Below, one piece after another: positions 17,061 to 25,568 of a stretch of 64,000 nucleotides of DNA. The notes under the pieces were generated by a model. That model was not told the DNA's origin, made no database searches, and saw only the letters and a program-made list of their open reading frames with translations. The translations under genes and the position numbers were made by a program. The stretch spans positions 36,271 to 100,270 of the forward strand of contig NZ_BDAZ01000058.1 in the NCBI RefSeq assembly GCF_001612725.1. The letters are read 5' to 3'. How positions within the stretch are numbered: position 1 is the stretch's first letter; every line of letters begins with the position of its first letter. The DNA comes from Nocardia anaemiae NBRC 100462 (GTDB taxonomy: Bacteria; Actinomycetota; Actinomycetes; Mycobacteriales; Mycobacteriaceae).

Positions 17061-17675
17061 GTGAGGTTCCGATTCGGGGTGGTCGCGGCATCGCTGTTCG
17101 TGGCGTCGCCGCTCGCCGTCGGCTGCGGACTCGATACCGAGGCCGACGAATGGAACGGCTGGACGGTGACGGTGTATTACACCGCGGTCGAGTCCTATCA
17201 CTTCGGCCCACTCGAAACCGTGCGCGGCTGTGGTGATCTCGAATGCACCGACGCGAGTGTCGAAATCGGCTCGCTACCAGAGGATTTCGTCGACGCGGTG
17301 CGCGATGAGGGCACCGGCCGGATCACCAGCGGCGAGCACGCGGGTCGATATCTGAACTGGTCCTACGATGTCGGCTTCTGGCTCGATACCGAACCGAGGG
17401 ACACCCGAGGCGAGGCGCTGCGTCCGTTCGAGAGTGCGGCCGCCGATGACATCGAACCGGGAACTCGATTGCGGCTCACCGGTTGTGGGAGTGCCTATCG
17501 CATATGCGGCAAATTCAGTTCGACAACCTGGACGATCGGCGACGAATTCACACCGGGGCTCGGCGGCCCACGGCATCTGGACCTCTACATCGGCGAGGAA
17601 ACTTCCGAAAGTTTCACCGAGGGACCGGATTTCGTGACGTTCACCGGTGCGACACTGGAACCCGTCGAGCCCTGA
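17061..17675 (+). CDS. Putative lipoprotein of unknown function
   Basis: A 204-residue exported protein. The signal peptide ends in the lipobox LAVGC-G (Cys about 22). The mature part has further cysteines in RGCGDLEC and GCGSAYRICG that may pair, and many Trp/Tyr residues near its start (WNGWTVTVYYTAVESYHFG). No family recognised. GTG start. Its 3' end overlaps the convergent AraC gene by 91 bp, so one of the two stops lies inside the other gene. Confidence 0.75.
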   Translation: MRFRFGVVAASLFVASPLAVGCGLDTEADEWNGWTVTVYYTAVESYHFGPLETVRGCGDLECTDASVEIGSLPEDFVDAVRDEGTGRITSGEHAGRYLNWSYDVGFWLDTEPRDTRGEALRPFESAAADDIEPGTRLRLTGCGSAYRICGKFSSTTWTIGDEFTPGLGGPRHLDLYIGEETSESFTEGPDFVTFTGATLEPVEP

Positions 17676-18496
17676 CCCGCTTCGAAATACACGCCGGGTG
17701 TAATGCCGTAGCAGCGCCGGAACCAGCGGGTCAGATGGGCTTGATCGGCGAATCCGGCCTCGATCGCCGCCTGGCTGATCGGTCGGCCCGCGGCGATCAA
17801 TCTGCGCGCCGTGCGCAGCCGGAGCAGCCGTTGATAATCACTCGGCGCCAGACCGTAATTGGTGCGGAAGGCGCGATACAGCGCGAATCGGCTGCATTCG
17901 GCGGCCTCGGCCAGATCGTCCATCGAAATGGGGTCGAGATAGCGATCGTGCAGTACCGCACGAACCCGTCGCGCGATATCGGCGGCCGAACCGGCCTGTA
18001 CCACAGCGGTTCTCGTCCGCGTTCGGGTGCCGCGCTGCACCAGTGCCGCGACCGAGGCGGCCAAAGCCTCGTCGGCGGCCAGTTCGGTGGCGGGGCCGAC
18101 CAGACTCGCACAGAGCCTGTGCAGGGCCGATGAAAGCACGGGATCACGCAGCACCGGATCGGTGAACAATGGCAGACCGGTCGGGCGGCCCGCACGGTCG
18201 GAAAGCAGATCGGTGATCAGCTCGGAGCCGATATGCGCGATCCAATAGGTGAATCCGAGTTCGGTGGTGCTGTGGCCGTCGTGCGGCTCGTCCGGATTGA
18301 AGGCCATCACCATGCCCGCCGCGCTGGTGCGGGTGGCGCCGCGACAGTCGAAGGTCTGCGCGCCGAACTCGGTCAGTCCGAACGAGTACGTCTCGTGGCT
18401 GTGCAGGTCATAGACGTGCCGTTCGAAATGCGCGTGCATGACCTCGACCGGGCGGTCCGCCATTCGCCGGTAGTCGACCCATTCACGCTCGGTCAC
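17585..18496 (-). CDS. AraC-family regulator with cupin sensor
   Basis: A 303-residue regulator. The N-terminal cupin-like ligand domain (DLHSHETYSFGLTEFG, FNPDEPHDGH) is followed by two helix-turn-helix motifs (MDDLAEAAECSRFALYRAF and ISQAAIEAGFADQAHLTRWF). The last about 30 residues are encoded within the overlap with the lipoprotein gene and look non-conserved. It is divergent from the EamA exporter at 18559, its likely target. Confidence 0.88.
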   Translation of the reverse strand: MTEREWVDYRRMADRPVEVMHAHFERHVYDLHSHETYSFGLTEFGAQTFDCRGATRTSAAGMVMAFNPDEPHDGHSTTELGFTYWIAHIGSELITDLLSDRAGRPTGLPLFTDPVLRDPVLSSALHRLCASLVGPATELAADEALAASVAALVQRGTRTRTRTAVVQAGSAADIARRVRAVLHDRYLDPISMDDLAEAAECSRFALYRAFRTNYGLAPSDYQRLLRLRTARRLIAAGRPISQAAIEAGFADQAHLTRWFRRCYGITPGVYFEAGQGSTGSSVAPVNVTKSGPSVKLSEVSSPM

Positions 18497-18558
18497 CTAT
18501 CCATTGTCACCGCACCAGCGTTCAATACTCGGGCGCGGCCCCCGCCGATGATCGAGCT

Positions 18559-19461
18559 GTGCGTATCCGATTGCTATTGGTCCTGGTCATGGCGTTGTGG
18601 GGCAGCGCGTTCGCCTCCTCGAAGCTCGCGGTCAACGAGGTGCCGCATGCGGTCGCCGGATTCCTGCGATTTCTGATCGGCACGATTGTGCTGCTCATCG
18701 TGCTGCGGGCGCCGCGGCTGCCCGTCGCCGATACCGCTCGCGCGGCCGGGCTCGGGCTGATCGGCGTATTCGGGTACAACTTTCTGTTCTTCCTGGGACT
18801 CGCCCTGGCTCCCGCGGCCGACGGCAGCGTGATCGTCCCGATGGCGGCACCGATTTTCACGGTCGTGGTGACCGCGTTACTCGGCCGCACCCGGCTCTCG
18901 CGGATCCGACTGGTCGGGCTGACCGTGGCGATCGCCGGTGCGGGCGTGTTCTTTCTCGGCATCCCCGCGACCGGAACCCACCGGCTACTCGGCGATCTCG
19001 TTTTCCTCGCGGCGGCCGCCTGCTGGGCGAGCTACACGATGCTCGGAGCGCCACTGTTGTCTCGGCTGCCCGCCCCAACCGTCACCGTGTACGCCACTGC
19101 CGCGGGCACGCTCGCGCTAGGGCTCATCGCCGCGCCGGAACTTTCCGACGTCCGGTGGTCCGCACTGGACCTCGGATTCTGGCTCAATCAGGCCTATCTG
19201 GGCGTACTGCCCACCGCCCTCGCATATGTCCTCTACTACCGCGCGGTAAGTCAGGTCGGTCCAGCGACCGCGGCCGCGGCGATGTTTCTGGTGCCCGCCT
19301 TCGGTCTCAGCTGCGCGTGGATATTGCTCGGAGAATCCATCTCGCTGACACAGACCCTCGGGGCAGCACTGATGTTCACAGGTGCCTGGCTGAACACTCG
19401 CGGCGAAGCACCGCGCGCAACGACACCACCCCGACCGGCGCCGGTCGCCGCGCATTCCTGA
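18559..19461 (+). CDS. EamA/DMT-family transporter
   Basis: A 300-residue protein with ten membrane helices in two EamA repeats (MALWGSAFASSKLAVNEVP opens repeat 1; LVFLAAAACWASYTMLGAPL opens repeat 2). The family exports amino acids or other metabolites; the substrate cannot be told. GTG start. It is divergent from an AraC regulator, an arrangement typical for inducible exporters. Confidence 0.88.
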   Translation: MRIRLLLVLVMALWGSAFASSKLAVNEVPHAVAGFLRFLIGTIVLLIVLRAPRLPVADTARAAGLGLIGVFGYNFLFFLGLALAPAADGSVIVPMAAPIFTVVVTALLGRTRLSRIRLVGLTVAIAGAGVFFLGIPATGTHRLLGDLVFLAAAACWASYTMLGAPLLSRLPAPTVTVYATAAGTLALGLIAAPELSDVRWSALDLGFWLNQAYLGVLPTALAYVLYYRAVSQVGPATAAAAMFLVPAFGLSCAWILLGESISLTQTLGAALMFTGAWLNTRGEAPRATTPPRPAPVAAHS

Positions 19462-19525
19462 GGTTTGGATAGCCGCTGGCGAGGCATTACGTGGACGACA
19501 CGACCGTCTGGGCTAGGAGGATCGG

Positions 19526-20086
19526 GTGTCTTCTGCAGTGATCGCAATAGTGGTCGTCGTGGTGGTGTTGGTCGCGGCCGGGTTGCTGTTCGCGGCATGG
19601 TCGATGCTGCGGAGAAGGCGACTGCGCACGAAGTTCGGGCCCGAATACGACCGGACCATGGAAGAGTCGGACAGCCGTAAGGCCGCTGAACGTGAGCTGA
19701 GCGAGCGCGAGCGCCGACACGCCGAATTGGATATTCGCGAGCTGTCCGACGAGGAGAAGCAGCGGTACCGCGCGGAGTGGGCCCATATGCAGGAACGCTT
19801 CGTCGACGCTCCGGCGGATGCGGTGACGGCTGCCGATGTGCTGGTGGCCGACATCATGGCCGAGCGCGGCTACCCCACCGAAGGATATGACCAGCAGCTC
19901 GCTGATCTGTCCGTCGAGCACGCGGCGACGGTGGGTCACTATCGCGCCGCACATGAGATCGCGATTCGGCGCTCCGATACCCGAATCTCCACCGAGGACA
20001 TGCGATTCGCGGTGGTGCAGTACCGCGAGTTGTTCGAGGACCTGCTCGGCGGCGCGTCGGGCGAGAAGAAGGATGCAAAGCGATGA
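19526..20086 (+). CDS. Single-TM protein, paralogue A of a tandem pair
   Basis: A 186-residue protein. An N-terminal membrane helix (AVIAIVVVVVVLVAAGLLFAA) is followed by an Arg-rich stop-transfer segment, so the rest is probably cytoplasmic. A charged helical stretch (residues 45-85) leads into a domain (about 85-180) with the pattern W-x-x-(M)Q-x-x-FVD-x-P-x-DAVT-x-AD-x-LV and later TEDMRFAVVQYRELFEDLLGG. The next gene carries the same domain. GTG start at 19526 after AGGAGGATCGG. ATGA overlap with the next gene shows co-translation. Function unknown. Confidence 0.82.
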   Translation: MSSAVIAIVVVVVVLVAAGLLFAAWSMLRRRRLRTKFGPEYDRTMEESDSRKAAERELSERERRHAELDIRELSDEEKQRYRAEWAHMQERFVDAPADAVTAADVLVADIMAERGYPTEGYDQQLADLSVEHAATVGHYRAAHEIAIRRSDTRISTEDMRFAVVQYRELFEDLLGGASGEKKDAKR

Positions 20087-20847
20087 GCACGGAGCAGGAT
20101 CGGCAGCGGAAGCTGGAAGCCGAAGTGCCGGAAGGGGTTTCGCCGACCGCGACGCGTACTGGGACCGAGGGCGATTCGGCCGCGTCGTATGGACCGGCAC
20201 CGATATCGGAAGCCGAGGCGAGCGGGGACGTTGGTACGGCCGCGGTTGGTGAGAATGAGAGCGAGCGGGTGGGCGCAGGCGAGAACACTGCCGGAGACCG
20301 GCCCACCGGCGCGGGCGGAGGCACGGCCACGGACCAGCGCGCAACTCCGGATGAACGCGCGCCTGCAGGCGGAGGCGCGGGGTCGAGCACTGCTGCAGAC
20401 ACGGGCACTGACGATCGCACAGCTACAGACAAGAGCGCAGCCGGAGACGAACGCACGGCTGCGGGCGGGGGCTCGGCGACAGCCGAACGCACGGCTACAG
20501 ACCAACACGGGGGCACCGCCGCAGAACGGCACGCAGCGACAGCCGAGCGCACGGCGGCGCAGGACATCGGGGGTCAGCCGCTCTTCGGTGCGGCCGATAT
20601 CGAGCGCCTGCGGACCGCATGGCGGCAGGTGCAGGGCAGTTTCGTGGACAACCCGCACGACGCGGTGACGCAGGCCGACCATCTCGTCATGGCCACGGTT
20701 CAGCAGTTGTCCGCCACACTGGCCGAGCGGAAGCAGTCGCTGGAACGGCTGTGGTCGCGCGAAGAGGACGGTGATACCGAGGATCTGCGGCTGGCATTGC
20801 GCAGCTACCGCGCCTTCTTCGACCAGTTGGTCGGCACCGGGAACTAG
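20083..20847 (+). CDS. Low-complexity protein, paralogue B of a tandem pair
   Basis: A 254-residue protein. Residues 1-50 are polar; about 50-165 are low-complexity Ala/Thr/Gly/Asp/Glu with degenerate ATD/AGGG/AERTAT units; residues 165-254 form a domain homologous to the preceding gene product (WRQVQGSFVDNPHDAVTQAD and TEDLRLALRSYRAFFDQLVG). It lacks the membrane helix of its neighbour. The low-complexity part is likely disordered and the encoding DNA is itself imperfectly repetitive. The two proteins probably act together at the membrane; role unknown. Confidence 0.8.
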   Translation: MSTEQDRQRKLEAEVPEGVSPTATRTGTEGDSAASYGPAPISEAEASGDVGTAAVGENESERVGAGENTAGDRPTGAGGGTATDQRATPDERAPAGGGAGSSTAADTGTDDRTATDKSAAGDERTAAGGGSATAERTATDQHGGTAAERHAATAERTAAQDIGGQPLFGAADIERLRTAWRQVQGSFVDNPHDAVTQADHLVMATVQQLSATLAERKQSLERLWSREEDGDTEDLRLALRSYRAFFDQLVGTGN

Positions 20848-21198
20848 CGCGGTTCAGCCGAGGCGGCGAAGGAGTCCAGCTGCAGGCTCTTGTATCGAGC
20901 CCGGATTTTCTCGTATCGGAATCGGTTGTGGGCCAAGAGCCTCAGCGACACGCTGGCCTTCGCCACGGTCACCGTGCCGAGCTTGGCCGCGACTCCCGGT
21001 GCGCGTGATTGGCTACCCATCACCGTCTCCTCGATGTGCGGCGCGGTGGCGGTTACCGCGCTCCCTGACGGGGACTCCTACTCCCCGTCCTGTCCCAACC
21101 TGCGACAACATCCTCGCCGGACTCGACCGCCTCATCTCCACCGGACGCATGTGAAACACGTATGTCGCATGGGCGCGGCAATACCATAGGCTTGCGCC
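20848..21198. other. Intergenic region, no gene seen
   Basis: 351 bp between the tandem pair and the kinase. Overlapping open frames have no ribosome sites or recognisable motifs. It probably contains the kinase promoter. Confidence 0.4.
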
Positions 21199-22926
21199 GT
21201 GGTGTCCGAGCGTGCAGTGGTGGACGGGCGTTTCGAGTTGCTCGAGCCGCTCGGCAGTGGCGGTATGGGGACGGTGTGGCGTGCCTATGACCTCGCGCTG
21301 CATCGCGAGGTCGCGCTCAAGGAGGTGCGGGCGGAGACCGATGTCGCGGGCTCGCCCGGCGTGCACCGCGAGCGGGTGCTGCGCGAGGCCAGGGCGCTGG
21401 CCAGGATCGGTCATCCGAATGTCGTTGCCATCCACCACATCGTGGACTCACCCGAAGTCGCGCATCCGTGGATCGTCATGGAACTGGTTCGCGGACAGAG
21501 TCTCGCCGATCGTTTGGCGGGCGGACCGATGCCGCCTCTGCAAGCGGCGCATCTCGGCCGTGGCATCCTCGCCGCCCTCCGTGCCGCGCATCAGGTGGGC
21601 GTACTGCACCGCGATATCAAACCCGCGAATGTGCTACTGCGCGAAGACGGTTCACCGGTCCTGACCGATTTCGGTATCGCCGCGATCAACGGCATGAACG
21701 GATTGACCTCCACCGGCAGCGTGGTCGGCTCGCTGGATTACGTTGCGCCGGAACGACTCAGTGGCCAGGAGGGCCATACCGCGTCTGACCTGTGGTCCTT
21801 CGGTTTGCTGCTGTACTTCGCGGTAGAGGGGTTCCACCCGATGCGGCGCGAGTCGACCGTCGCCACACTCGCCGCCGTGATCAGAGGGGAGGTGCCGCCG
21901 GCGCAGCGGGCTGGGGTGTTGACGGCGGTTTTGACGGCGCTGCTGGTGCCTGACCCGGATCGTCGGCCGAGCGCCGAACAAGTAGATCTGATGCTTGCGC
22001 AGGCGGTTGGGTTTGCCGGTGCGCCAAGGGTGTTCGATGTGCTGGGTGGGGGTAATGGACCGGGGGCTTCTGGTGGACTGAGTGGGGGCAGTGGTCCGGG
22101 AGCTGTTGGTGGGGAGGGCGGGTTTGCGGCCGATGCACCGGGCGGATTCAATTCGCCAGCAGGCAATACACCCGGTGCCTTCAATTCGCCTGGCGTAGTC
22201 GACCAGTTCCACGGACCCAGCGGTACGGCACCCGCCACGCACCCATACGGCGCCACGAATCCCCCTGCACGCAAAACACTCTCACGCGGGATTGTCCTCG
22301 GCCTCGCCGCTGTCGCACTCATCGCCGCCGTCGTCGGCACAATGGTGATTGTGGCCCTGCGCCCCGATTCGACCGGCAACCTGGCCGATCCGAGCAATCG
22401 CCCCGCCACCAACGAATTCCCCGCCACAAGCCGAGCCACACTTCCGACGTCCGGAGCACCCGTCAATGGCAAAACCGTCGACCTCCTGACCCCGACCGGC
22501 ATTCGCCAGGCCATCGCCGCACTCGAAAAGGTCTCCGGTAGCGATGAATTCAACGAGGCAACATTCTACCCGACCTACGCCAATGTCGGCGCACCGGTCA
22601 AAAACAAACCCGACCTCTACGACCTCTTCGTCTACCGCGACGGAACCGCCACCCGAAAAGGCGCGGGCGGCCCGCTCTCGGACAAAGCCACCATAAAGCT
22701 GAGCTCGATCAACTGGGACATCCTCCCCGACCTATTCCGCACCGCCGACGAAAGCCTCGGCATCCCCACCCCCACCCTCCGCTACGTAATCGTCGACCCG
22801 GCCTGGACCTTCAACAACGACCAACCAACAGTCATGGTCTACCTGACCGACGACTACGGCGGCGCCGCCTACCTTGCCGCCAACACAGACGGCACCGTAG
22901 TAACCAAATACCCCAGGGGCCGCTAA
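21199..22926 (+). CDS. Transmembrane Ser/Thr protein kinase, PknB-like
   Basis: A 575-residue receptor-type kinase. The kinase domain (about 10-270) is complete: glycine loop GSGGMG (19-24), Lys41, HRDIKPAN (137-144), DFG (157-159), APE (183-185). A Gly/Pro-rich juxtamembrane linker (282-360) leads to one membrane helix (364-387). The extracellular part (388-575) is a unique domain ending VVTKYPRGR. GTG start; a second GTG 7 codons later (VVDGRFELLE) is also possible. The 3' third of this gene recurs in decayed form at 23911-24208. The GC content falls in the extracellular part and beyond, compared with the kinase domain. Confidence 0.93.
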   Translation: MVSERAVVDGRFELLEPLGSGGMGTVWRAYDLALHREVALKEVRAETDVAGSPGVHRERVLREARALARIGHPNVVAIHHIVDSPEVAHPWIVMELVRGQSLADRLAGGPMPPLQAAHLGRGILAALRAAHQVGVLHRDIKPANVLLREDGSPVLTDFGIAAINGMNGLTSTGSVVGSLDYVAPERLSGQEGHTASDLWSFGLLLYFAVEGFHPMRRESTVATLAAVIRGEVPPAQRAGVLTAVLTALLVPDPDRRPSAEQVDLMLAQAVGFAGAPRVFDVLGGGNGPGASGGLSGGSGPGAVGGEGGFAADAPGGFNSPAGNTPGAFNSPGVVDQFHGPSGTAPATHPYGATNPPARKTLSRGIVLGLAAVALIAAVVGTMVIVALRPDSTGNLADPSNRPATNEFPATSRATLPTSGAPVNGKTVDLLTPTGIRQAIAALEKVSGSDEFNEATFYPTYANVGAPVKNKPDLYDLFVYRDGTATRKGAGGPLSDKATIKLSSINWDILPDLFRTADESLGIPTPTLRYVIVDPAWTFNNDQPTVMVYLTDDYGGAAYLAANTDGTVVTKYPRGR

Positions 22927-23090
22927 CCTCAACAACTTTCCCCTTGACCGATACCAAACTCCCTGTACCTAATCGAAATTAGACGTAACAGAGGGTTCAA
23001 CAGCCTCAAATATTTCTACCGGGAATAACACACCGCCCATCGGTCACTCGTCCCGATGAAAACCCGTCCGACAATGCATAAGAGTGCAGC
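22749..23090. repeat. Duplicated locus segment, copy 1
   Basis: Kinase 3' end and downstream DNA that match 24031-24372 with an offset of about 1283 bp. Shared words run across the kinase stop (CAGGGGCCGCTA versus CAGAGGCCGCTA) and into the downstream region (ACCGGGAATAACACACCGCC in both). Confidence 0.85.
23006..23090 (-). pseudogene. 3' remnant of a small secreted-protein gene
   Basis: The minus strand encodes YALSDGFSSGRVTDGRCVIP then GRNI and a stop. This matches the C-terminus of the intact gene at 24289 (TLSDGMIIGTIGPDGRCVIP, GTNI, stop). Nothing upstream of about 23090 matches the rest of that gene, so only the last about 26 codons survive here. Confidence 0.7.
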
Positions 23091-23295
23091 AACACGCAGG
23101 CGCTGACCCGGATCAGGCATCCGAACGTAACGACCACTCAACAATCGCTGATTCGCCTGCTACCCCCGTCGCTCCGGCATGATGCACCGGCACCCAACTC
23201 AGATCGCGTGGGGACCAGTCTCATGAACGCGCGCCGAAATTACATTTTGATGTCAGGATCTTCTGCGAGGTAGCCGCCACATCGCGAATCGCTTG

Positions 23296-23628
23296 TCACG
23301 ATATGGATTTCGCTGTGAACCTGAAAGTGGCAGCCCACTGGTCCGGCCCCAATGGGTAACTCGAGCCGGAACAGTCCGCCTGCTCCCACACGGTGATCGT
23401 ATATGCCGTGTTGTTGATTGCGGACCTGATCGCACCAATAGCGAGGCAGCCCCCGGTCCTCTTCATAGCGAAGGTAGGCGCCCCGGGTTGGAAGTTGTCA
23501 TCGGGCCACAGGCAAAAATTCTCGCCTGGACAAGCGGATGGATCGGCATAAGATACACCCGCATCGAGCGTAGCAATGAAAGCGGCAGCCACTACTACCA
23601 CTACGGCTCCACCAACAGTTCTTTTCAT
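23296..23628 (-). CDS. Secreted peptidase inhibitor I36-like protein
   Basis: A 110-residue exported protein. Signal peptide MKRTVGGAVVVVVAAAFIATL with an Ala-x-Ala-like end before ADPSACP. The mature part contains CPGENFCLWPDDNFQPG and further Cys residues (GGCLAI, ADCSGS), the pattern of the I36 (SMPI-like, beta/gamma-crystallin-type) inhibitor family. The ATG 23628 has GAGGAG about 8 nt upstream. It lies between the two copies of the duplicated kinase locus, so it was inserted in, or was part of, the rearranged segment. Confidence 0.75.
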   Translation of the reverse strand: MKRTVGGAVVVVVAAAFIATLDAGVSYADPSACPGENFCLWPDDNFQPGAPTFAMKRTGGCLAIGAIRSAINNTAYTITVWEQADCSGSSYPLGPDQWAATFRFTAKSIS

Positions 23629-23910
23629 GGACGTCTCCTCGCAACTCCAGAAATAGTCAGTAGCTCCAGAAGGCGATGCCAATGTGACGTAAACGAATTG
23701 GATCCTCCCCCTGCGTCCAGTTCATTGTGTTCGACAGCGAGCGAGCCGTCAACCATGTCGGCCCCGAGCATCGGACGATGCCCGGCACGACCACCCGTCT
23801 GGTCTGAGCTTGCAATGCAGCGCATTCTGGCTCGCAAAAGGCCAGGTAATCAGACATCTCGGCTCCACGGATCCAATAACGTCGCTACAACCCGAAACCC
23901 ACCGCCCCGC

Positions 23911-24208
23911 ACGGAACCTCGAATCCCACTGAACGCAAACCACTCTCACGCGGGATCGTCATCGGCCCCCGGCCGCGGCAATCACCGCTGTCGTGGCCAG
24001 GCTAGCGATGGTGGTCCTTCGCCCAGGATTCAACGAAGCAACGTTCTTTCCCACCCCCACCCCCCGCTACGTAATCGTCGACCCGGCCTGGACCTTCAAC
24101 AACGACCAACCAACAGTCATGATCTACCTGACCGACGACTACGGCGGCGCCTATTTGGCCGCCAATACCGACGACACCGTAGTGACTAAATATCCCAGAG
24201 GCCGCTAG
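23911..24208 (+). pseudogene. Decayed copy of the kinase C-terminal region
   Basis: Corresponds to the kinase gene at 21199-22926 but with the kinase domain missing and two internal deletions. The segment 23929-24020 matches the membrane-helix part (near 22262-22365). The sequence then jumps to FNEATF (22550 region), then to TPRYVIVDPAWTFNNDQPTV through VVTKYPRGR and stop, which is near identical to the kinase end. The frame shown by the last part is open from 23993, so a short translated product cannot be excluded, but it has no signal or ribosome site. Confidence 0.85.
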
Positions 24209-24372
24209 CTTCAACAGCTTTCACTCGGACCGGCACCAAACCGCCTGCACCTAACTATAATTGGGCGCAACAAGCGGATTCAACAGGCTCAAATATTGGT
24301 ACCGGGAATAACACACCGCCCATCAGGCCCGATAGTCCCGATGATCATCCCATCCGACAATGTACAAAAGCT
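24031..24372. repeat. Duplicated locus segment, copy 2
   Basis: The partner of 22749-23090. Here the kinase part is decayed while the convergent small secreted gene is intact, the opposite of copy 1. Confidence 0.85.
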
Positions 24373-24525
24373 GCCGATCTGAACGCATTCCCGATGAGTA
24401 TTCATAACCATCTGGTCCCCACAGGGCGTCCCAGGATCATCCGGAGCAGCCAGCGCACTCACCGGAAACAGCGCCGCGGCAACCCCTGCAGCACCAGTAG
24501 CAACCAATTGCGAAATACGAAGCAT
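24289..24525 (-). CDS. Small secreted cysteine-containing protein
   Basis: A 78-residue exported protein. Signal peptide MLRISQLVATGAAGVAAALF ending SALAAP; mature part of about 50 residues with four cysteines (GTPCGDQ, HRECVQ, SFCTLS, GRCVIP), probably two disulfides. The ATG 24525 is preceded by GGAGG at 7 nt. It is convergent with the kinase remnant. A 3' remnant of a sister gene sits in the same relative position behind the intact kinase. Function unknown. Confidence 0.75.
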   Translation of the reverse strand: MLRISQLVATGAAGVAAALFPVSALAAPDDPGTPCGDQMVMNTHRECVQIGSFCTLSDGMIIGTIGPDGRCVIPGTNI

Positions 24526-24713
24526 GATCAATCCTCCAACCGATGACGGATCGCGAGCACTCTCTATTCAGACCATCCGATCCCGACATTTCGCATCGAG
24601 CAAAATCCGTCCCGACCAGCACGATCCTACTCCCGGCACTCCCAATCGCCCAGACCGGACAGCATGTCCACATATTCCACACTCGGTAAATCACACCCCC
24701 GATCGAAAGGCCA

Positions 24714-24923
24714 TCACAGAGACGGCCGCCTCTCCCGACTGTCATATTCGACGAGCCAGCCATCCACATCCACTTCACACACTGAACCATCTGACCGCAG
24801 GAACAGTGGCAAGCTATCAACCGGAGCGACCCGCAGCTTGGTCGCCGTCTCCTCGTTGAAGACCGCCAACAAAGCCTGCACGGTTGGATTGGGTTTCCTT
24901 CGCCGCGGATCGATCTCGGACAT
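24714..24923 (-). CDS. Hypothetical 69-aa protein
   Basis: A small ORF starting MSEIDPRRRKPNPTVQALL with GAAGGGA upstream. A second in-frame ATG at 24947 would add 8 residues. The product is mixed helical/strand-like (LPLFLRSDGSVCEVDVDGWLVEY), cytoplasmic, and has no known motif. It lies 34 nt downstream of the gene at 24958-25233, so the two may form an operon. Confidence 0.5.
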   Translation of the reverse strand: MSEIDPRRRKPNPTVQALLAVFNEETATKLRVAPVDSLPLFLRSDGSVCEVDVDGWLVEYDSRERRPSL

Positions 24924-24957
24924 ACGGCTAAATCCCTTCGGGGACATTCACTCATAT

Positions 24958-25233
24958 TCAACAACGAAATCCAATACTCCTCGCGCACCGCATCCCACAA
25001 TCGCCGTGCTCAGGAAGCAATTCCCGAGCGTCGACCAGATCCGGATAGGAGTCGAACATGATCGTTCCCGGCTGCGCCTCCGGCAGTTGCGTCCGCGAAG
25101 GCAGTCGATAAGCCGTGAACGCTTCAGCAGGAAACTCCACCCGAAGGATCTGCGGAGCCCGCCCAACCAGTCGCCACACCACCTTCTTGGTTCCATCGTT
25201 GTTTCCAGTGGTATGCAACGAATTTAGATCCAT
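24958..25233 (-). CDS. Hypothetical 91-aa protein
   Basis: A small ORF starting MDLNSLHTTGNNDGTKKVVW; AGAGGGGA precedes the ATG. It contains WRLVGRAPQILRVEFPAEAF and a C-terminal PGTIMFDSYPDLVDARELL, followed by a Cys-containing tail. No family recognised. The frame is open upstream to 25485 and ATG 25386 is an alternative start. It is divergent from the frameshifted regulator at 25569 and may be related to it functionally. Confidence 0.5.
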   Translation of the reverse strand: MDLNSLHTTGNNDGTKKVVWRLVGRAPQILRVEFPAEAFTAYRLPSRTQLPEAQPGTIMFDSYPDLVDARELLPEHGDCGMRCARSIGFRC

Positions 25234-25568
25234 GTTCCCCTCTTGCCCTGAATGCTCCCGGTGCCGGGAAGCGACACATCCCGATGCCGGGGCGTTTGGA
25301 ATGGCCCATTTACCCAGTGCCTCAACCAGGCGCACACACAACTCGAGCGATGGCAGCTCGGCTACCTCCGCTGCAATCGGGTACATGCCCGGTTTACGTT
25401 GCGGCAGAGTCGGATAATCGGCCGAACCCTCGTTATCACCATCCGAATTACTTGTCGCCACGCGTACAAGAGTCCTGCGCCGCAAGGGCCGTTACCACCA
25501 CGTTCGCAGGACGTTTGGGACGTTCTCCGATAAAGTGCCTGCTGTCCCGAGCGGCAGGAGGCGGTACT
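25234..25568. other. Intergenic region of the divergent pair
   Basis: 335 bp with moderate GC. It should hold promoters for the two small minus-strand genes and the regulator. No palindrome or gene was confidently seen. Confidence 0.35.

Noticed and set aside
21013..21438. 141-codon minus-strand ORF overlapping the kinase start
   Set aside because: His/Arg-rich shadow composition and overlap with the kinase N-terminal domain.
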